64,000 nucleotides of DNA from Orlajensenia sp001423545 (GTDB lineage Bacteria; Actinomycetota; Actinomycetes; Actinomycetales; Microbacteriaceae), in the NCBI GenBank assembly GCA_001423545.1, contig LMOK01000002.1:620001-684000 (forward strand), given 5' to 3'. Shown here in pieces: positions 1-7,804 of this stretch. The number at the start of each line of letters is the position of its first letter. The first letter of the stretch is position 1. Both the position numbers and the translations under genes were made by a program. Below the pieces are notes generated by a model. The model was not told the DNA's origin, did no database searches, and saw only the letters and a list, made by a program, of their open reading frames with translations.

Positions 1-575
1 AGGCGCCGCACGTGCACGTCGACCGTGCGGGTGCCACCGAAGTAGTCGTAGCCCCACACCTCGCTGAGCAGCTGCTCGCGGGTGAAGACGCGCGACGGGT
101 GCGTCGCCAGGAATCGCAGCAGCTCGAACTCCTTGAAGGTGAGGTCGAGCGGCTTGCCGCGCACCTTCGCCGAGTAGCTCGCCTCGTCGATGATCACGCC
201 GGAGGTCTGGATGCGGGTGTTCACCTCGGGGGCGATGCGCCCGACGGCGAGACGGATGCGGGCATCCACCTCGGCGGGGCCGGCGGACTCCACGATCACG
301 TCGTCGACTCCCCAGTCGGGGCTGACGCCGGACAGGCCGCCCTCGGTGAGCACCAGCAGGAGCGGAACGGAGATCCCCGTGGTGCGCAGGATCTGGCAGA
401 GGGCCTTGGCGCTGGCGAGGTTGGTGCGGGCGTCGACGATCACGGCGTCCGAATCGGGCGCGGTGATGAGCTGCTGCGGATCCGCAGGGATCAGCCGCAC
501 CCGATGGCTCAACAGCGCGAGGGCGGGGAGAACTTCATTGTTGACTGCCGACGTCAGGATCAACAATTGCGCCAC
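1..575 (-). CDS. glnR: GlnR-type OmpR-family transcriptional regulator (3' end cut by window edge)
   Basis: The minus-strand frame encodes a receiver-like domain followed by a winged helix and runs off the left edge, so the last residues are missing. The receiver begins with a LLILTSA strand and has VIVDAR where a response regulator carries its acceptor Asp. The phrases TEGGL and WGVDDVIV are typical of actinobacterial GlnR, the atypical regulator of nitrogen assimilation genes. The DNA-binding half shows LTFKEFELLRFLA and the wing region EVWGYDYFGGTRTVDVHVR. The GTG at 575 is preferred because GGAGG lies 7 nt upstream; an in-frame ATG at 581 would be only 1 nt from that site. GlnR is thought to work without classical phosphorelay, and no kinase lies beside it here. 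The family call is good; the nitrogen role is by homology. Confidence 0.85.
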   Translation of the reverse strand, partial: MAQLLILTSAVNNEVLPALALLSHRVRLIPADPQQLITAPDSDAVIVDARTNLASAKALCQILRTTGISVPLLLVLTEGGLSGVSPDWGVDDVIVESAGPAEVDARIRLAVGRIAPEVNTRIQTSGVIIDEASYSAKVRGKPLDLTFKEFELLRFLATHPSRVFTREQLLSEVWGYDYFGGTRTVDVHVRR

Positions 576-651
576 GCGCATTCCTCCAGCTCGTTCGTTG
601 CGTAATCCTATCCTGATGACGCAGCCCCATTCGCGCGCCACAATGGGAACC

Positions 652-936
652 ATGACCGACACCGAAGTGCCGCTGAGTCCCGCCGTGACGTTCGCGGGAA
701 TCGTCGCCGTCTGGATCCTCGCTGTCGTCGGAGCCGTCGTGGTCCTCACGACGGTCGCCCCGGAGGAACGCTTCGGCGGACTCTGCCTCAGCCTCGCGCT
801 GTGTGCGATCGCGGCCTTCTGCGTGCAGCTCGCCACCCGTCGCCGCGATGGTTTCGTCTCGCGCGTGGTCGCGAGCTTCGTGGGCAGCGTCGTGATCACC
901 GCCGTCGCCGGCATCGTGGTCGCCGCGACGCTCTGA
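652..936 (+). CDS. Small membrane protein, three predicted TM segments
   Basis: The product has 94 residues and no recognised family. Three hydrophobic stretches are visible, about residues 10-34, 41-62 and 70-94, the second followed by TRRRDG, a likely cytoplasmic loop. The start at 652 gives a short polar N-terminus before the first TM; an in-frame ATG at 643 would add three residues. It is divergent from the GlnR-type gene and is followed after 30 nt by a second small membrane protein. No function can be assigned. Confidence 0.65.
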   Translation: MTDTEVPLSPAVTFAGIVAVWILAVVGAVVVLTTVAPEERFGGLCLSLALCAIAAFCVQLATRRRDGFVSRVVASFVGSVVITAVAGIVVAATL

Positions 937-954
937 ACGGGCCTCGAGCGGGGA

Positions 955-960
955 TAGACT
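955..960 (+). promoter_or_regulatory. Probable -10 hexamer of a leaderless transcript
   Basis: TAGACT ends 6 nt before the ATG at 967, the spacing expected if the A of the start codon is the first transcribed base. There is no good Shine-Dalgarno sequence. The same arrangement recurs before several other genes of this window. Confidence 0.5.
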
Positions 961-966
961 CGAGCC

Positions 967-1089
967 ATGGCCGGCGGCGAACTCATCTTCCTCGAACTCT
1001 TCTTCCTCGGACTTCTGGGCCTTGCGAGCCTCGCGATCGCGTGGGTCTCCGGCGTCGTGGTCTACAAGCTCTTCCGGGGGCAGCGGTAA
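967..1089 (+). CDS. 40-residue single-pass membrane protein
   Basis: This very short gene encodes a peptide with one long hydrophobic segment (about residues 5-33, rich in Leu, Phe and Ala) and a basic C-terminus ending KLFRGQR. It lies 30 nt after another small membrane gene and 6 nt before the nitrobindin-like gene, so it is probably co-transcribed with the latter. The start is supported by the -10-like TAGACT six nt upstream. Function is unknown. That it is a real gene rests on tight packing, clean topology and the promoter, not on a known family. Confidence 0.55.
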   Translation: MAGGELIFLELFFLGLLGLASLAIAWVSGVVVYKLFRGQR

Positions 1090-1095
1090 CACCCG

Positions 1096-1704
1096 ATGAT
1101 CGAGCTGCCCGTCGAGCTTCCGGCCGAGCTGGTTCCCCTCTCGTGGCTGCTCGGGGTCTGGGAGGGCTCCGGCGTCATCGACTACACCGTCGGTGAGGCA
1201 TCCGTCACCCACGAATTCGGTCAGCGCGTGAGCTTCAGCCACGACGGACTGCCGCACCTGAACTACACCTCGTACAGCTGGCTGTTCCCCACCGAGGAGG
1301 GCGGGGAACCGACGCCGCTCGTGACCGAGACCGGGTACTGGCGTCTCAGCCGCCAGCTCGGAGACGCCGACGCCGGTCCGGCGATGCTCCCGGGCATCGG
1401 CGAGCGGCCGTTCCGTGACGCCGAGTCCGTCGAGACCCTGCGCAATGCGGCCGGAGGGTTCGACATCGAGGTGACGCTCGTGCACCCCGGAGGCGTCGCC
1501 GAGCTCTATCTGGGCCAGGTGAAGGGCCCGCGCATCGATCTGGCGACGGATGCCGTCATGCGCACGCAGGGCGCGAAGCCGTACTCGGCGGCCACCCGCC
1601 TCTACGGCCTCGTCGACTCGCACCTGCTCTGGGCGTGGGACATCGCCGCCCTCGGCCAGGACCTGCGCACGCATTCCTCCGGCCGACTCGCGAAGGTCGA
1701 GTGA
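1096..1704 (+). CDS. Nitrobindin-like FABP/DUF1794 heme-binding protein
   Basis: The 202-residue product has the GxWxGxG signature of the family at its N-terminus (GVWEGSG, residues 20-26) and a His ten residues from the C-terminus that fits the heme ligand position. The family forms a ten-stranded beta-barrel binding ferric heme; some members isomerise peroxynitrite to nitrate. The stop codon overlaps the ATG of the YgfZ-type gene, so the two are translationally coupled; this pairing recurs in actinobacteria and suggests a shared oxidative or iron-related role. The ATG at 1096 follows the preceding gene by 6 nt. Heme binding is known for the family but cannot be proven from sequence. Confidence 0.85.
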   Translation: MIELPVELPAELVPLSWLLGVWEGSGVIDYTVGEASVTHEFGQRVSFSHDGLPHLNYTSYSWLFPTEEGGEPTPLVTETGYWRLSRQLGDADAGPAMLPGIGERPFRDAESVETLRNAAGGFDIEVTLVHPGGVAELYLGQVKGPRIDLATDAVMRTQGAKPYSAATRLYGLVDSHLLWAWDIAALGQDLRTHSSGRLAKVE

Positions 1705-2867
1705 TGACGATGACGGATGCCGCCTCCCCCCTCCTCGCCACCCCCGGTGCCGTTCGTGCCGACGGGGTCGACGAGGGGGTCGCCGCCCACTACGGCAACC
1801 CGAACGTCGAGCAGCGCCGTCTCGAGGACGGCACGGCCGTCGTCGACCTCTCGCACGCCGGCGTCGTGAGCGTCACCGGCCCCGACCGCCTCACCTGGCT
1901 CAACTCCATCTCCAGCCAGGCGCTCGATCGCCTGGCGCCGGGGGAGTCGTCCGAGACCCTCATCCTCGACCCGCAGGGCCGCATCGAGTACGACGCCCAC
2001 GTCTTCGACGACGGTGTCACGACCTGGTTGCTCGTCGACCGCGTCGAGACCGCCGGCCTGTTCGGCTGGCTCGACCGCATGCGCTTCACGCTCCGTGTCG
2101 AGGTGGCCGATCGCACCGAGGAGTTCGCGACCATCGGCACCATGGCGACGGATGCCGCATCCGTCGGCCTCGAGATCGCCGCTCCGAACGGCGTCCCCCT
2201 CGTCTGGCGCGACCCGTGGTCGGAGATCGCCGTGGGCGGTTGGCAGTACGCCTCCGAGGTCGAGCACCCGGCCGCAGCCTGGACCTTCAGCGAAGTGCTG
2301 GTGCCGCGAGCATCGTTGACCGCTCTCGCCGAACGAGCCGGCACCGGTTCCCCGGTCCTGGCCGGCACCCTGGCCCTCGACGCCCTGCGCATCGCCGCCT
2401 GGCGCCCGCGGTTCTCGACCGAGGTCGACGAGCGGAGCATCCCGCACGAGCTCGACTGGATGCGCAGCGCCGTGCACCTCGACAAGGGCTGCTACCGCGG
2501 CCAGGAGACCGTGGCGAAGGTGCACAACCTCGGCCACCCGCCGCGGCGTCTCGTGATGCTGCACCTCGACGGCTCCGACACCGTCCTGCCGGCTCACGGC
2601 GACGAGGTGTTCGCCGAGAAGAAGCGCCCCGAGTCCGAGGCCGGTTGGCGCGGGGTGGGGACTGTCACGTCGAGCGCCATCCACCATGAGCTCGGACCGA
2701 TCGCGCTCGCCGTCATCCGCCGCGGAGTCCCTGTCGACGCACAGCTCCAGGTGCACACGGCCGAGACCGGTGAGGTCGTCGCGGCAGCCCAGGTCGTGGT
2801 CGTGCCGCCCGAGGCCGGATCCACTGCCGGCATCCCGCGGATGCCGCGGCTCGGCGTCCGCCGCTGA
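1704..2867 (+). CDS. ygfZ: YgfZ/GcvT-like folate-binding protein
   Basis: The 387-residue product carries the YgfZ signature KGCYRGQE about two thirds along (in DKGCYRGQETVAKV), with the Cys thought important for function. YgfZ-type proteins resemble the T-protein of the glycine cleavage system, bind tetrahydrofolate and help maintain or repair iron-sulfur clusters. The start ATG at 1704 overlaps the stop of the upstream gene (ATGA), and the stop overlaps the ATG of the next gene (TGATG), so three genes form a tightly coupled unit. A longer frame to 1635 exists but would lie inside the upstream gene. The family is certain; substrate and exact role are inferred. Confidence 0.88.
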   Translation: MTMTDAASPLLATPGAVRADGVDEGVAAHYGNPNVEQRRLEDGTAVVDLSHAGVVSVTGPDRLTWLNSISSQALDRLAPGESSETLILDPQGRIEYDAHVFDDGVTTWLLVDRVETAGLFGWLDRMRFTLRVEVADRTEEFATIGTMATDAASVGLEIAAPNGVPLVWRDPWSEIAVGGWQYASEVEHPAAAWTFSEVLVPRASLTALAERAGTGSPVLAGTLALDALRIAAWRPRFSTEVDERSIPHELDWMRSAVHLDKGCYRGQETVAKVHNLGHPPRRLVMLHLDGSDTVLPAHGDEVFAEKKRPESEAGWRGVGTVTSSAIHHELGPIALAVIRRGVPVDAQLQVHTAETGEVVAAAQVVVVPPEAGSTAGIPRMPRLGVRR

Positions 2868-3934
2868 TGCGGCCGCGGTTCGACACCGCGGCGGCGTGGG
2901 CGCGCACCAGGGACGCCCTGCCGCCCGTCGCGCAGATCACCGTGACCGCGGTGGCGAGCTTCGCCTTCGCCCACTATGTGATCGGGCACCAGTCCCCGCT
3001 GATCGCGGCCATCGTCGTCATCTCCGCCCTCGGGTTCGTGCGCGACGCGAGGCCCGTGCGCGTCCTCGAGACCGTGCTCGGCATGACCCTGGGCATAGCA
3101 CTGGCCGAGCTGCTGCTGCTCGGATTCGGAGTCGGCCTCGTGCAGTACGCGTTCGCGCTGGCACTCACCATGCTCGTCGCCCGGTTCCTGCTGCCGAACC
3201 CGGCATTCGCCGTGGCGGCGGCCGTGCAGTGCTCCCTGGTGATGCTCTCGCCGCTGCCGGCCGGTGGTCCGTTCACCCGCACCGTCGACGCGCTCGTCGG
3301 CGGTGCGTTCGCAATCCTCGCCACGGTGCTCATCCCGCGTGACCCGGGCAAGGCGGCCACGCGCGCCGGATTGCGCCTCCTCGCCGAGCACGACGGCATC
3401 CTCGCCGACCTCTCGGCGGCGCTCGCCGAGGGCTCGGCGCCGAGAGCCGACTCGGCTCTGGCGCGCGCACGGGCTACCCAGCCGTTGACGGACGCCTGGT
3501 CGAACGCCGTCGAGTCGGGCGTGGCCATCGCCCGGCTGTCGCCGTTCCTGCGTCGCCGCCGCTTCGACCTGGCCAGGCAGGCGTCGATGCAGGCCGCGAT
3601 CGAGCTCTGCACCAGGAGCCTGCGCGTCGTCGCCCGTCGTGCCGCCTACGTCGCCCGCGACGGAGCCCCGCGGCCCGCCGTCGCCGACCTTCTCGCCCGG
3701 GTGCGGGTGAGCGTGGAGCTGATCAGCGAGTCGTTGACGGATGTCTCCCTGCAGCCCGTCGCACGACAGTCGCTGGTCGAGGTGGCTCGCCACCTCGACC
3801 CGGCCGGAATGGCGCCCGACGGCGACTTCGCCGACCGCAACCTCGTGCAGGCGATGCGGCCGTACATCGTCGACGCCCTCGCAGCGACGGGCATGAACGC
3901 CGACGAGGCGAGAGACCTGCTGCCGCGGGCGTAG
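2867..3934 (+). CDS. FUSC-family inner membrane protein (putative aromatic-acid-type exporter)
   Basis: The 355-residue protein has a hydrophobic N-terminal half with about five to six TM segments (roughly residues 20-150) ending VLIPRDP, then a long soluble helical half rich in Ala, Arg and Leu. This fits fusaric-acid-resistance-like (FUSC) proteins, which export aromatic acids in other bacteria. It overlaps the YgfZ-type gene by one base and ends the operon; a palindromic element and a convergent methyltransferase gene follow. The substrate cannot be predicted. Confidence 0.75.
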   Translation: MRPRFDTAAAWARTRDALPPVAQITVTAVASFAFAHYVIGHQSPLIAAIVVISALGFVRDARPVRVLETVLGMTLGIALAELLLLGFGVGLVQYAFALALTMLVARFLLPNPAFAVAAAVQCSLVMLSPLPAGGPFTRTVDALVGGAFAILATVLIPRDPGKAATRAGLRLLAEHDGILADLSAALAEGSAPRADSALARARATQPLTDAWSNAVESGVAIARLSPFLRRRRFDLARQASMQAAIELCTRSLRVVARRAAYVARDGAPRPAVADLLARVRVSVELISESLTDVSLQPVARQSLVEVARHLDPAGMAPDGDFADRNLVQAMRPYIVDALAATGMNADEARDLLPRA

Positions 3935-3943
3935 GCCGGTACC

Positions 3944-4075
3944 GCTCGCTGAGAACCGGACGGAGTCCGCGTTCGACGCGCATCCGTGTGCGGCTCCCTT
4001 GCTGCGCTTCGGCCGCGGACTCCGTCCGGGCCTCAGCGAACGGCGGTGCCGCGGACTGCGTCCGGGCCTCAGCGA
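3944..4075. repeat. Dispersed palindromic element, copy A
   Basis: The space between two convergent genes holds a GC-rich inverted repeat. One arm reads GCTCGCTGAG then CGGACGGAGTCCGCG; the other reads CGCGGACTCCGTCCGGGCCTCAGCGA, and the last part is repeated once more with one change (GCGGACTGCGTCCGGGCCTCAGCGA). Closely related palindromes occur at 31692-31783 and 37320-37407. The position suggests a bidirectional terminator or a REP-like element. Confidence 0.7.
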
Positions 4076-4896
4076 CCGTGAGAGGCGGCCAGCGGCGCCA
4101 CGGCCGCCCAGTCCACGGTGAGCTCACCGAGCCGCCAGCGCCGAACCCCTCCGCGCACGGGCCAGCCGGCATCCGCCAGCATCCGCACGGCGGCGATCCA
4201 TCGTTGCGACGGCCCGTAGACAGAGAGCGGCGCGTTCACCTGCCAGGCGCGGTCCAGCTCGAGGAGCAGGGCGTGGATGCGCTCCCCGGGCACGTTCCGG
4301 TGGATGAGCGCCTTCGGCAGCCGTTCGGCCACGATCGACGGTGCCTCGAGCTCCGCGAGGCGCAGGCTGATCGTGAGGCTCTGCGCGGCATCCGGAGTCA
4401 CCGCCACCCAGCTCGAGATCCGGCCGATCTCGTCGCAGGTCCCCTCCACGAGCACTCCACCGGGCTGGAGTCGCGAGGTCATCAGCGCCCAGGAGTCGAG
4501 AACGTCGGCCTCGTCGTACTGGCGCAGCACGTTGAAGGCACGGATGACGACGGGCCGCCGACCGGAGGGGAGCGGCACCTCGAAGCCCCCGAGCGCGAAC
4601 GACACGCGGGCACCCGCGGCGAAGCCCGTGGTCCCGGCCCGCACGACCGTGAGCTGCTCGGTGGCCGTGCGCACCCGGCCGGGCTCGATCTCGAGGCCGA
4701 GCACCTCGACGTCGGGGCGCGCCTTCGCGAGCCGCTGGTGCAGCTCGAGGGCCGTCACGCCACTGGCGCCGTATCCGAGGTCGACGACGAGCGGGTCCTC
4801 GGTGGTGCGGAGGACGGGCAGCTCCGCGATCCAGCGGTCGACGCGACGCAGCCGGTTGGTGTTCGTGGTGCCGCGGGTGACGGATCCGACGGGCAT
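4069..4896 (-). CDS. Class I SAM-dependent methyltransferase
   Basis: The 275-residue product has a Rossmann-type SAM-binding motif VVDLGYGASG near residue 40 and an acidic end of strand 2 (VLGLEIEPGRV). Later phrases such as LQPGGVLVEGTCDEIGR fit strands 4-5 of the fold. The substrate is unknown. The ATG at 4896 is only 33 nt from the divergent gpm start, and a GATACT hexamer lies 8 nt upstream, so the transcript may be leaderless. A much longer open frame upstream is only the shadow of gpm. The 3' end overlaps the last few bases of palindrome copy A. Confidence 0.75.
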   Translation of the reverse strand: MPVGSVTRGTTNTNRLRRVDRWIAELPVLRTTEDPLVVDLGYGASGVTALELHQRLAKARPDVEVLGLEIEPGRVRTATEQLTVVRAGTTGFAAGARVSFALGGFEVPLPSGRRPVVIRAFNVLRQYDEADVLDSWALMTSRLQPGGVLVEGTCDEIGRISSWVAVTPDAAQSLTISLRLAELEAPSIVAERLPKALIHRNVPGERIHALLLELDRAWQVNAPLSVYGPSQRWIAAVRMLADAGWPVRGGVRRWRLGELTVDWAAVAPLAASHGR

Positions 4897-4905
4897 GCTC
4901 ACCAG

Positions 4906-4919
4906 TATCGCAAGCGATA
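4906..4919. promoter_or_regulatory. Palindrome in a 33-bp divergent promoter region
   Basis: TATCGC-AA-GCGATA is a perfect palindrome midway between the start codons of the methyltransferase and gpm. TAGATT (4918-4923) lies 6 nt before the gpm ATG, and GATACT on the other strand lies 8 nt before the methyltransferase ATG. Two promoters therefore seem compressed into 33 bp, and a protein bound to the palindrome would affect both. Confidence 0.5.
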
Positions 4920-4929
4920 GATTGGAGCC

Positions 4930-5682
4930 ATGACTGCGCCTTACACCCTCATCCTGTTGCGCCACGGAAACAGCGACTGGAACCAGAAGAACCTGTTCAC
5001 CGGATGGGTCGACGTCCGCCTGTCCGACCAGGGCCGCGCCGAGGCCAAGCGCGCCGGCGAACTGCTCGCCGAGTCGGGCCTGCTGCCCGACGTTCTGCAC
5101 ACCTCGGTGCTCACCCGCGCCATCCAGACCGCGGACATCGCACTCGAGGAGGCCGACCGCCTCTGGATCGACGTGAGGCGCTCCTGGCGTCTGAACGAGC
5201 GTCACTACGGCGCCCTCCAGGGCCTCGACAAGGCCGAGACCCTCGAGAAGTACGGTCCCGAGCAGTTCCAGCTCTGGCGTCGCTCCTTCGACGTGCCGCC
5301 GCCCGTGCTCGCGGACGACGCCGAGTACTCGCAGGTCGGCGACCCCCGCTACGCCGACCTCCCCGACGCAGACCTCCCGCGCACCGAGTGCCTGAAGGAC
5401 GTCATCGACCGGATGCTGCCCTACTGGGAGTCCGACATCTCGGTCGACCTCAAGGCGGGCAAGACCGTGCTGGTGACCGCCCACGGCAACTCGCTGCGCG
5501 CGCTCGTCAAGCATCTCGACGGCATCTCGGACGACGACATCGCCGAGCTCAACATCCCGACCGGCATCCCGCTCGTCTACCGCCTCGACGAGAACCTCGC
5601 CCCGCTCGGCGCCGGCGAGTACCTCGACCCCGAGGCGGCGGCAGCAGGAGCAGCAGCCGTGGCCGCCCAGGGCAAGAAGTAG
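4930..5682 (+). CDS. gpmA: 2,3-bisphosphoglycerate-dependent phosphoglycerate mutase
   Basis: This glycolytic enzyme interconverts 3- and 2-phosphoglycerate. The 250-residue product has the catalytic LLRHGNSDWN motif (His12 is phosphorylated), FTGWVDVRLSDQG, the RSWRLNERHYGALQG segment and the second histidine in VTAHGNSLRA, all typical of the family. The last 15 residues are an Ala-rich tail outside the conserved core. Its position just before the phoU/senX3/regX3 group is a conserved actinobacterial arrangement. TAGATT lies 6 nt before the ATG, suggesting a leaderless mRNA. Confidence 0.95.
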   Translation: MTAPYTLILLRHGNSDWNQKNLFTGWVDVRLSDQGRAEAKRAGELLAESGLLPDVLHTSVLTRAIQTADIALEEADRLWIDVRRSWRLNERHYGALQGLDKAETLEKYGPEQFQLWRRSFDVPPPVLADDAEYSQVGDPRYADLPDADLPRTECLKDVIDRMLPYWESDISVDLKAGKTVLVTAHGNSLRALVKHLDGISDDDIAELNIPTGIPLVYRLDENLAPLGAGEYLDPEAAAAGAAAVAAQGKK

Positions 5683-5694
5683 CCGCATAACCAG

Positions 5695-5769
5695 AAAGCG
5701 AGGAACTTCTCCCGAATCACGTCATCCGGCTCCCGGATGCGGTGGTTCAGGCGAGAAGTTCCTCGCTTT
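5695..5769. terminator. Bidirectional hairpin between gpm and phoU
   Basis: Two perfect 17-nt arms, AAAGCGAGGAACTTCTC (5695-5711) and its complement (5753-5769), enclose a 41-nt loop that contains a smaller hairpin (ATCCGG-CTC-CCGGAT). It lies between convergent genes, so it can terminate both. The arms are long and the loop large for an ordinary intrinsic terminator. Confidence 0.7.
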
Positions 5770-5804
5770 TCAGGTTCGAGCGGGAAGCAGCTGACGAGGC
5801 GCGC

Positions 5805-6458
5805 TCAGGCGCTCTCGGGCACCCACTCGCCCGTCGCGAGGTACTGCACCTTCTTGGCGATGGCCACGGCGTGGTCGGCGAATCGCTCGTGGTAGCGGCT
5901 GGCCAGCGTCGCGTCGACGGTGTCGACGGTCTCGCCCTTCCACTTCTCACCGAGCACCTTGTCGAACACGCTGAGGTGCAGCGCGTCGATCTTGTCGTCG
6001 TCGTTGCGGATGGTCTCGGCGAGCTCGACCTCCTGGGAGCTGAGCAGCTCGGTGAGCTTGCGGGCGATCTCGACATCGAGCCGACCCATCTCGGCGAAGG
6101 TCGGGCGCAGGCTCTTCGGTACGACCTTGTCGGGGAAGCGGTAGCGGGCGAGCTGCGCGATGTGCGTGGCGAGGTCGCCCATCCGCTCGAGCGATGCGCT
6201 GATGCGGAGCGCGCTCACGACGATGCGCAGGTCGCGGGCGACGGGGTTCTGGCGCGCCAGGATCGTGATGGCGAGCTCGTCGAGGGCGACGGCCAGCTCG
6301 TCGATGCGAGCGTCATCCTCGATGCACTCCTCGGCGAGGGCGACATCGGACTCGTTGAACGCGCGCGTCGCCTTGTCGATCGAGGTCGCAACGAGTTCTG
6401 AGATCTCGACGAGGCGATCCTGCACCTCTCGGAGTTCCAGCTGGAATACTTCGCGCAC
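5805..6458 (-). CDS. phoU: Phosphate transport regulator PhoU
   Basis: The 217-residue, all-helical product has the two PhoU repeats with acidic metal-binding patches: ELVATSIDKATRAF near residue 25, ERMGDLATHIAQLARY near residue 95 and SRYHERFADHAVAIAKKV near residue 190. PhoU represses the phosphate-starvation response by linking the Pst transporter to the sensor kinase, here probably the divergent SenX3-RegX3 pair. Translation starts at GTG 6458 with AAGAGG 8 nt upstream. No pst genes are in the window. Confidence 0.93.
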   Translation of the reverse strand: MREVFQLELREVQDRLVEISELVATSIDKATRAFNESDVALAEECIEDDARIDELAVALDELAITILARQNPVARDLRIVVSALRISASLERMGDLATHIAQLARYRFPDKVVPKSLRPTFAEMGRLDVEIARKLTELLSSQEVELAETIRNDDDKIDALHLSVFDKVLGEKWKGETVDTVDATLASRYHERFADHAVAIAKKVQYLATGEWVPESA

Positions 6459-6637
6459 GTGTGAATCCTCTTGTCATTCGAAGGCGCACGCAGGAATGCA
6501 TGCGGATAGGCGGAGCCCGCGGGGCCCCACCCCATCGTTGCGAGCCAAGGTTAACGGCGGGTGCCGCAGGTTTGAACATTCCCTAAAGTAGACCTCCTGC
6601 GAGACGGATGCGGCGGCCGGGTGCTCGGTGGAGACAT

Positions 6638-6643
6638 TACTCT
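6638..6643 (+). promoter_or_regulatory. Probable -10 hexamer of senX3, leaderless
   Basis: TACTCT lies 6 nt before the ATG at 6650, with no Shine-Dalgarno sequence between. The divergent phoU start is about 190 nt away; that space also contains AAGGTTAACGG (6547-6557), AT-rich for this genome, where a RegX3 site could lie. No clear PHO-box repeat could be recognised. Confidence 0.45.
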
Positions 6644-6649
6644 GATGCC

Positions 6650-7804
6650 ATGGATACCACCTGGCTGGTGCTGTTGTCCCTGGCACTCGGGTTGGTGGTG
6701 GGCGGCGGCTTCATCGCGCTCCTGCACGTCGCCGAGCGGCGCGGAACGCACGCCGCGACCGTGGTCAATCCCTCGGTGCCCGACGGCATCGCGGAGGTCA
6801 TCGACGCCCTCGAGACCCCGGCCGTGGTCGTGGATCCCTCGAACAACGTGCTGGCGTCGTCGCACGCCGCGCTCGTCCTCGGGCTGGTGCGCCTCGACGC
6901 CCTGGTGCATCCCGAGCTCATCGAGATCGTCGCTCGAGTCCGTCGAACAGGGGAGCCCGTCGCCGAGCAGCTCACCATCGCCCGCAGCCGTTTCGGCGAG
7001 TCGAACATCGTGCTCGACGTGCGAGCGGCTCGGCTCGGCTCCCGCTACGTGCTCCTGCTGGGTGACGACCTCACCGATTCGCAGCGCCTCGATGACGTGC
7101 GCCGCGACTTCATCGCGAACATCTCGCACGAGCTGAAGACCCCGATCGCCTCGGTCGGGCTGCTCGCCGAGGCCATCGACATGGCCGCGGACGAGCCGGC
7201 GCAGGTGCGTCGCTTCACGCACCGGCTCACCCAGGAGTCGGCGAGGCTCGCGCGCATCACCCAGGACATCATCGACCTGTCGCGGCTGCAGTCCCAGGAC
7301 GTGCTCTCCAAGCCCGATCTGGTCTCCGTCGACGAGATCGTGGCCGCGGCGGTCGACCAGAACCGCGTCGTCGCCGAGGCGCGCGACATCGTCCTCGCCG
7401 TGCGCAACAAGAGCCGGGCCGAGGTGCTCGGCGACGAGTCGCTGCTCGTGATGGCCGTGAACAACCTCATCGCGAACGCCATCAACTACTCCCTGCCGGG
7501 AACACGGGTGGGAGTCGGCGTCAAGAGCACCGACGGCGCCGTCGAGATCGCGGTCACCGACCAGGGCGTCGGGATCCCGGAGGAGGACCTCGATCGCGTC
7601 TTCGAGCGCTTCTTCCGCGTCGACGAGGCTCGCTCGCGCAACACCGGCGGCACCGGCCTCGGCCTCAGCATCGTCAAGCACGCCGTGCAGAACCACGGCG
7701 GCGACGTCCGTGTGTGGTCGCAGTCGGGCCGCGGCTCCACCTTCACCATCCGTCTCCCCGAAGCACCGATCGACGCCGTCAAGGCTGAAAAGGACCTCCA
7801 GTGA
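6650..7804 (+). CDS. senX3: Sensor histidine kinase SenX3
   Basis: The kinase senses phosphate limitation, probably through Pst/PhoU. The 384-residue product has one or two N-terminal TM segments (about residues 4-26), a PAS-like region (about 45-140), the dimerisation/phosphoacceptor helix NISHELKTP with His160, and an ATPase domain with the N-box NNLIANAINYS and glycine boxes DQGVGIP and GGTGLGLSIVK. The ATG at 6650 is favoured over an upstream in-frame ATG at 6608 because the hydrophobic segment then starts at residue 4 and a -10-like TACTCT lies 6 nt before. The stop overlaps the GTG of regX3. Confidence 0.93.
   Translation: MDTTWLVLLSLALGLVVGGGFIALLHVAERRGTHAATVVNPSVPDGIAEVIDALETPAVVVDPSNNVLASSHAALVLGLVRLDALVHPELIEIVARVRRTGEPVAEQLTIARSRFGESNIVLDVRAARLGSRYVLLLGDDLTDSQRLDDVRRDFIANISHELKTPIASVGLLAEAIDMAADEPAQVRRFTHRLTQESARLARITQDIIDLSRLQSQDVLSKPDLVSVDEIVAAAVDQNRVVAEARDIVLAVRNKSRAEVLGDESLLVMAVNNLIANAINYSLPGTRVGVGVKSTDGAVEIAVTDQGVGIPEEDLDRVFERFFRVDEARSRNTGGTGLGLSIVKHAVQNHGGDVRVWSQSGRGSTFTIRLPEAPIDAVKAEKDLQ

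Noticed and set aside
12..605. Long plus-strand frame opposite the GlnR-type gene
   Set aside because: It is the antisense shadow of a conserved regulator gene; composition shows Arg/Gly/Ala bias without any family motif.
4897..5688. N-terminal extension of the methyltransferase frame across gpm
   Set aside because: The extension lies antisense to the conserved gpm gene and has no homology pattern; the ATG at 4896 fits the fold.
6547..6585. PHO-box-like RegX3 site between phoU and senX3
   Set aside because: The AT-rich segment shows no clear direct repeat of the GTTCACC type at the needed spacing.
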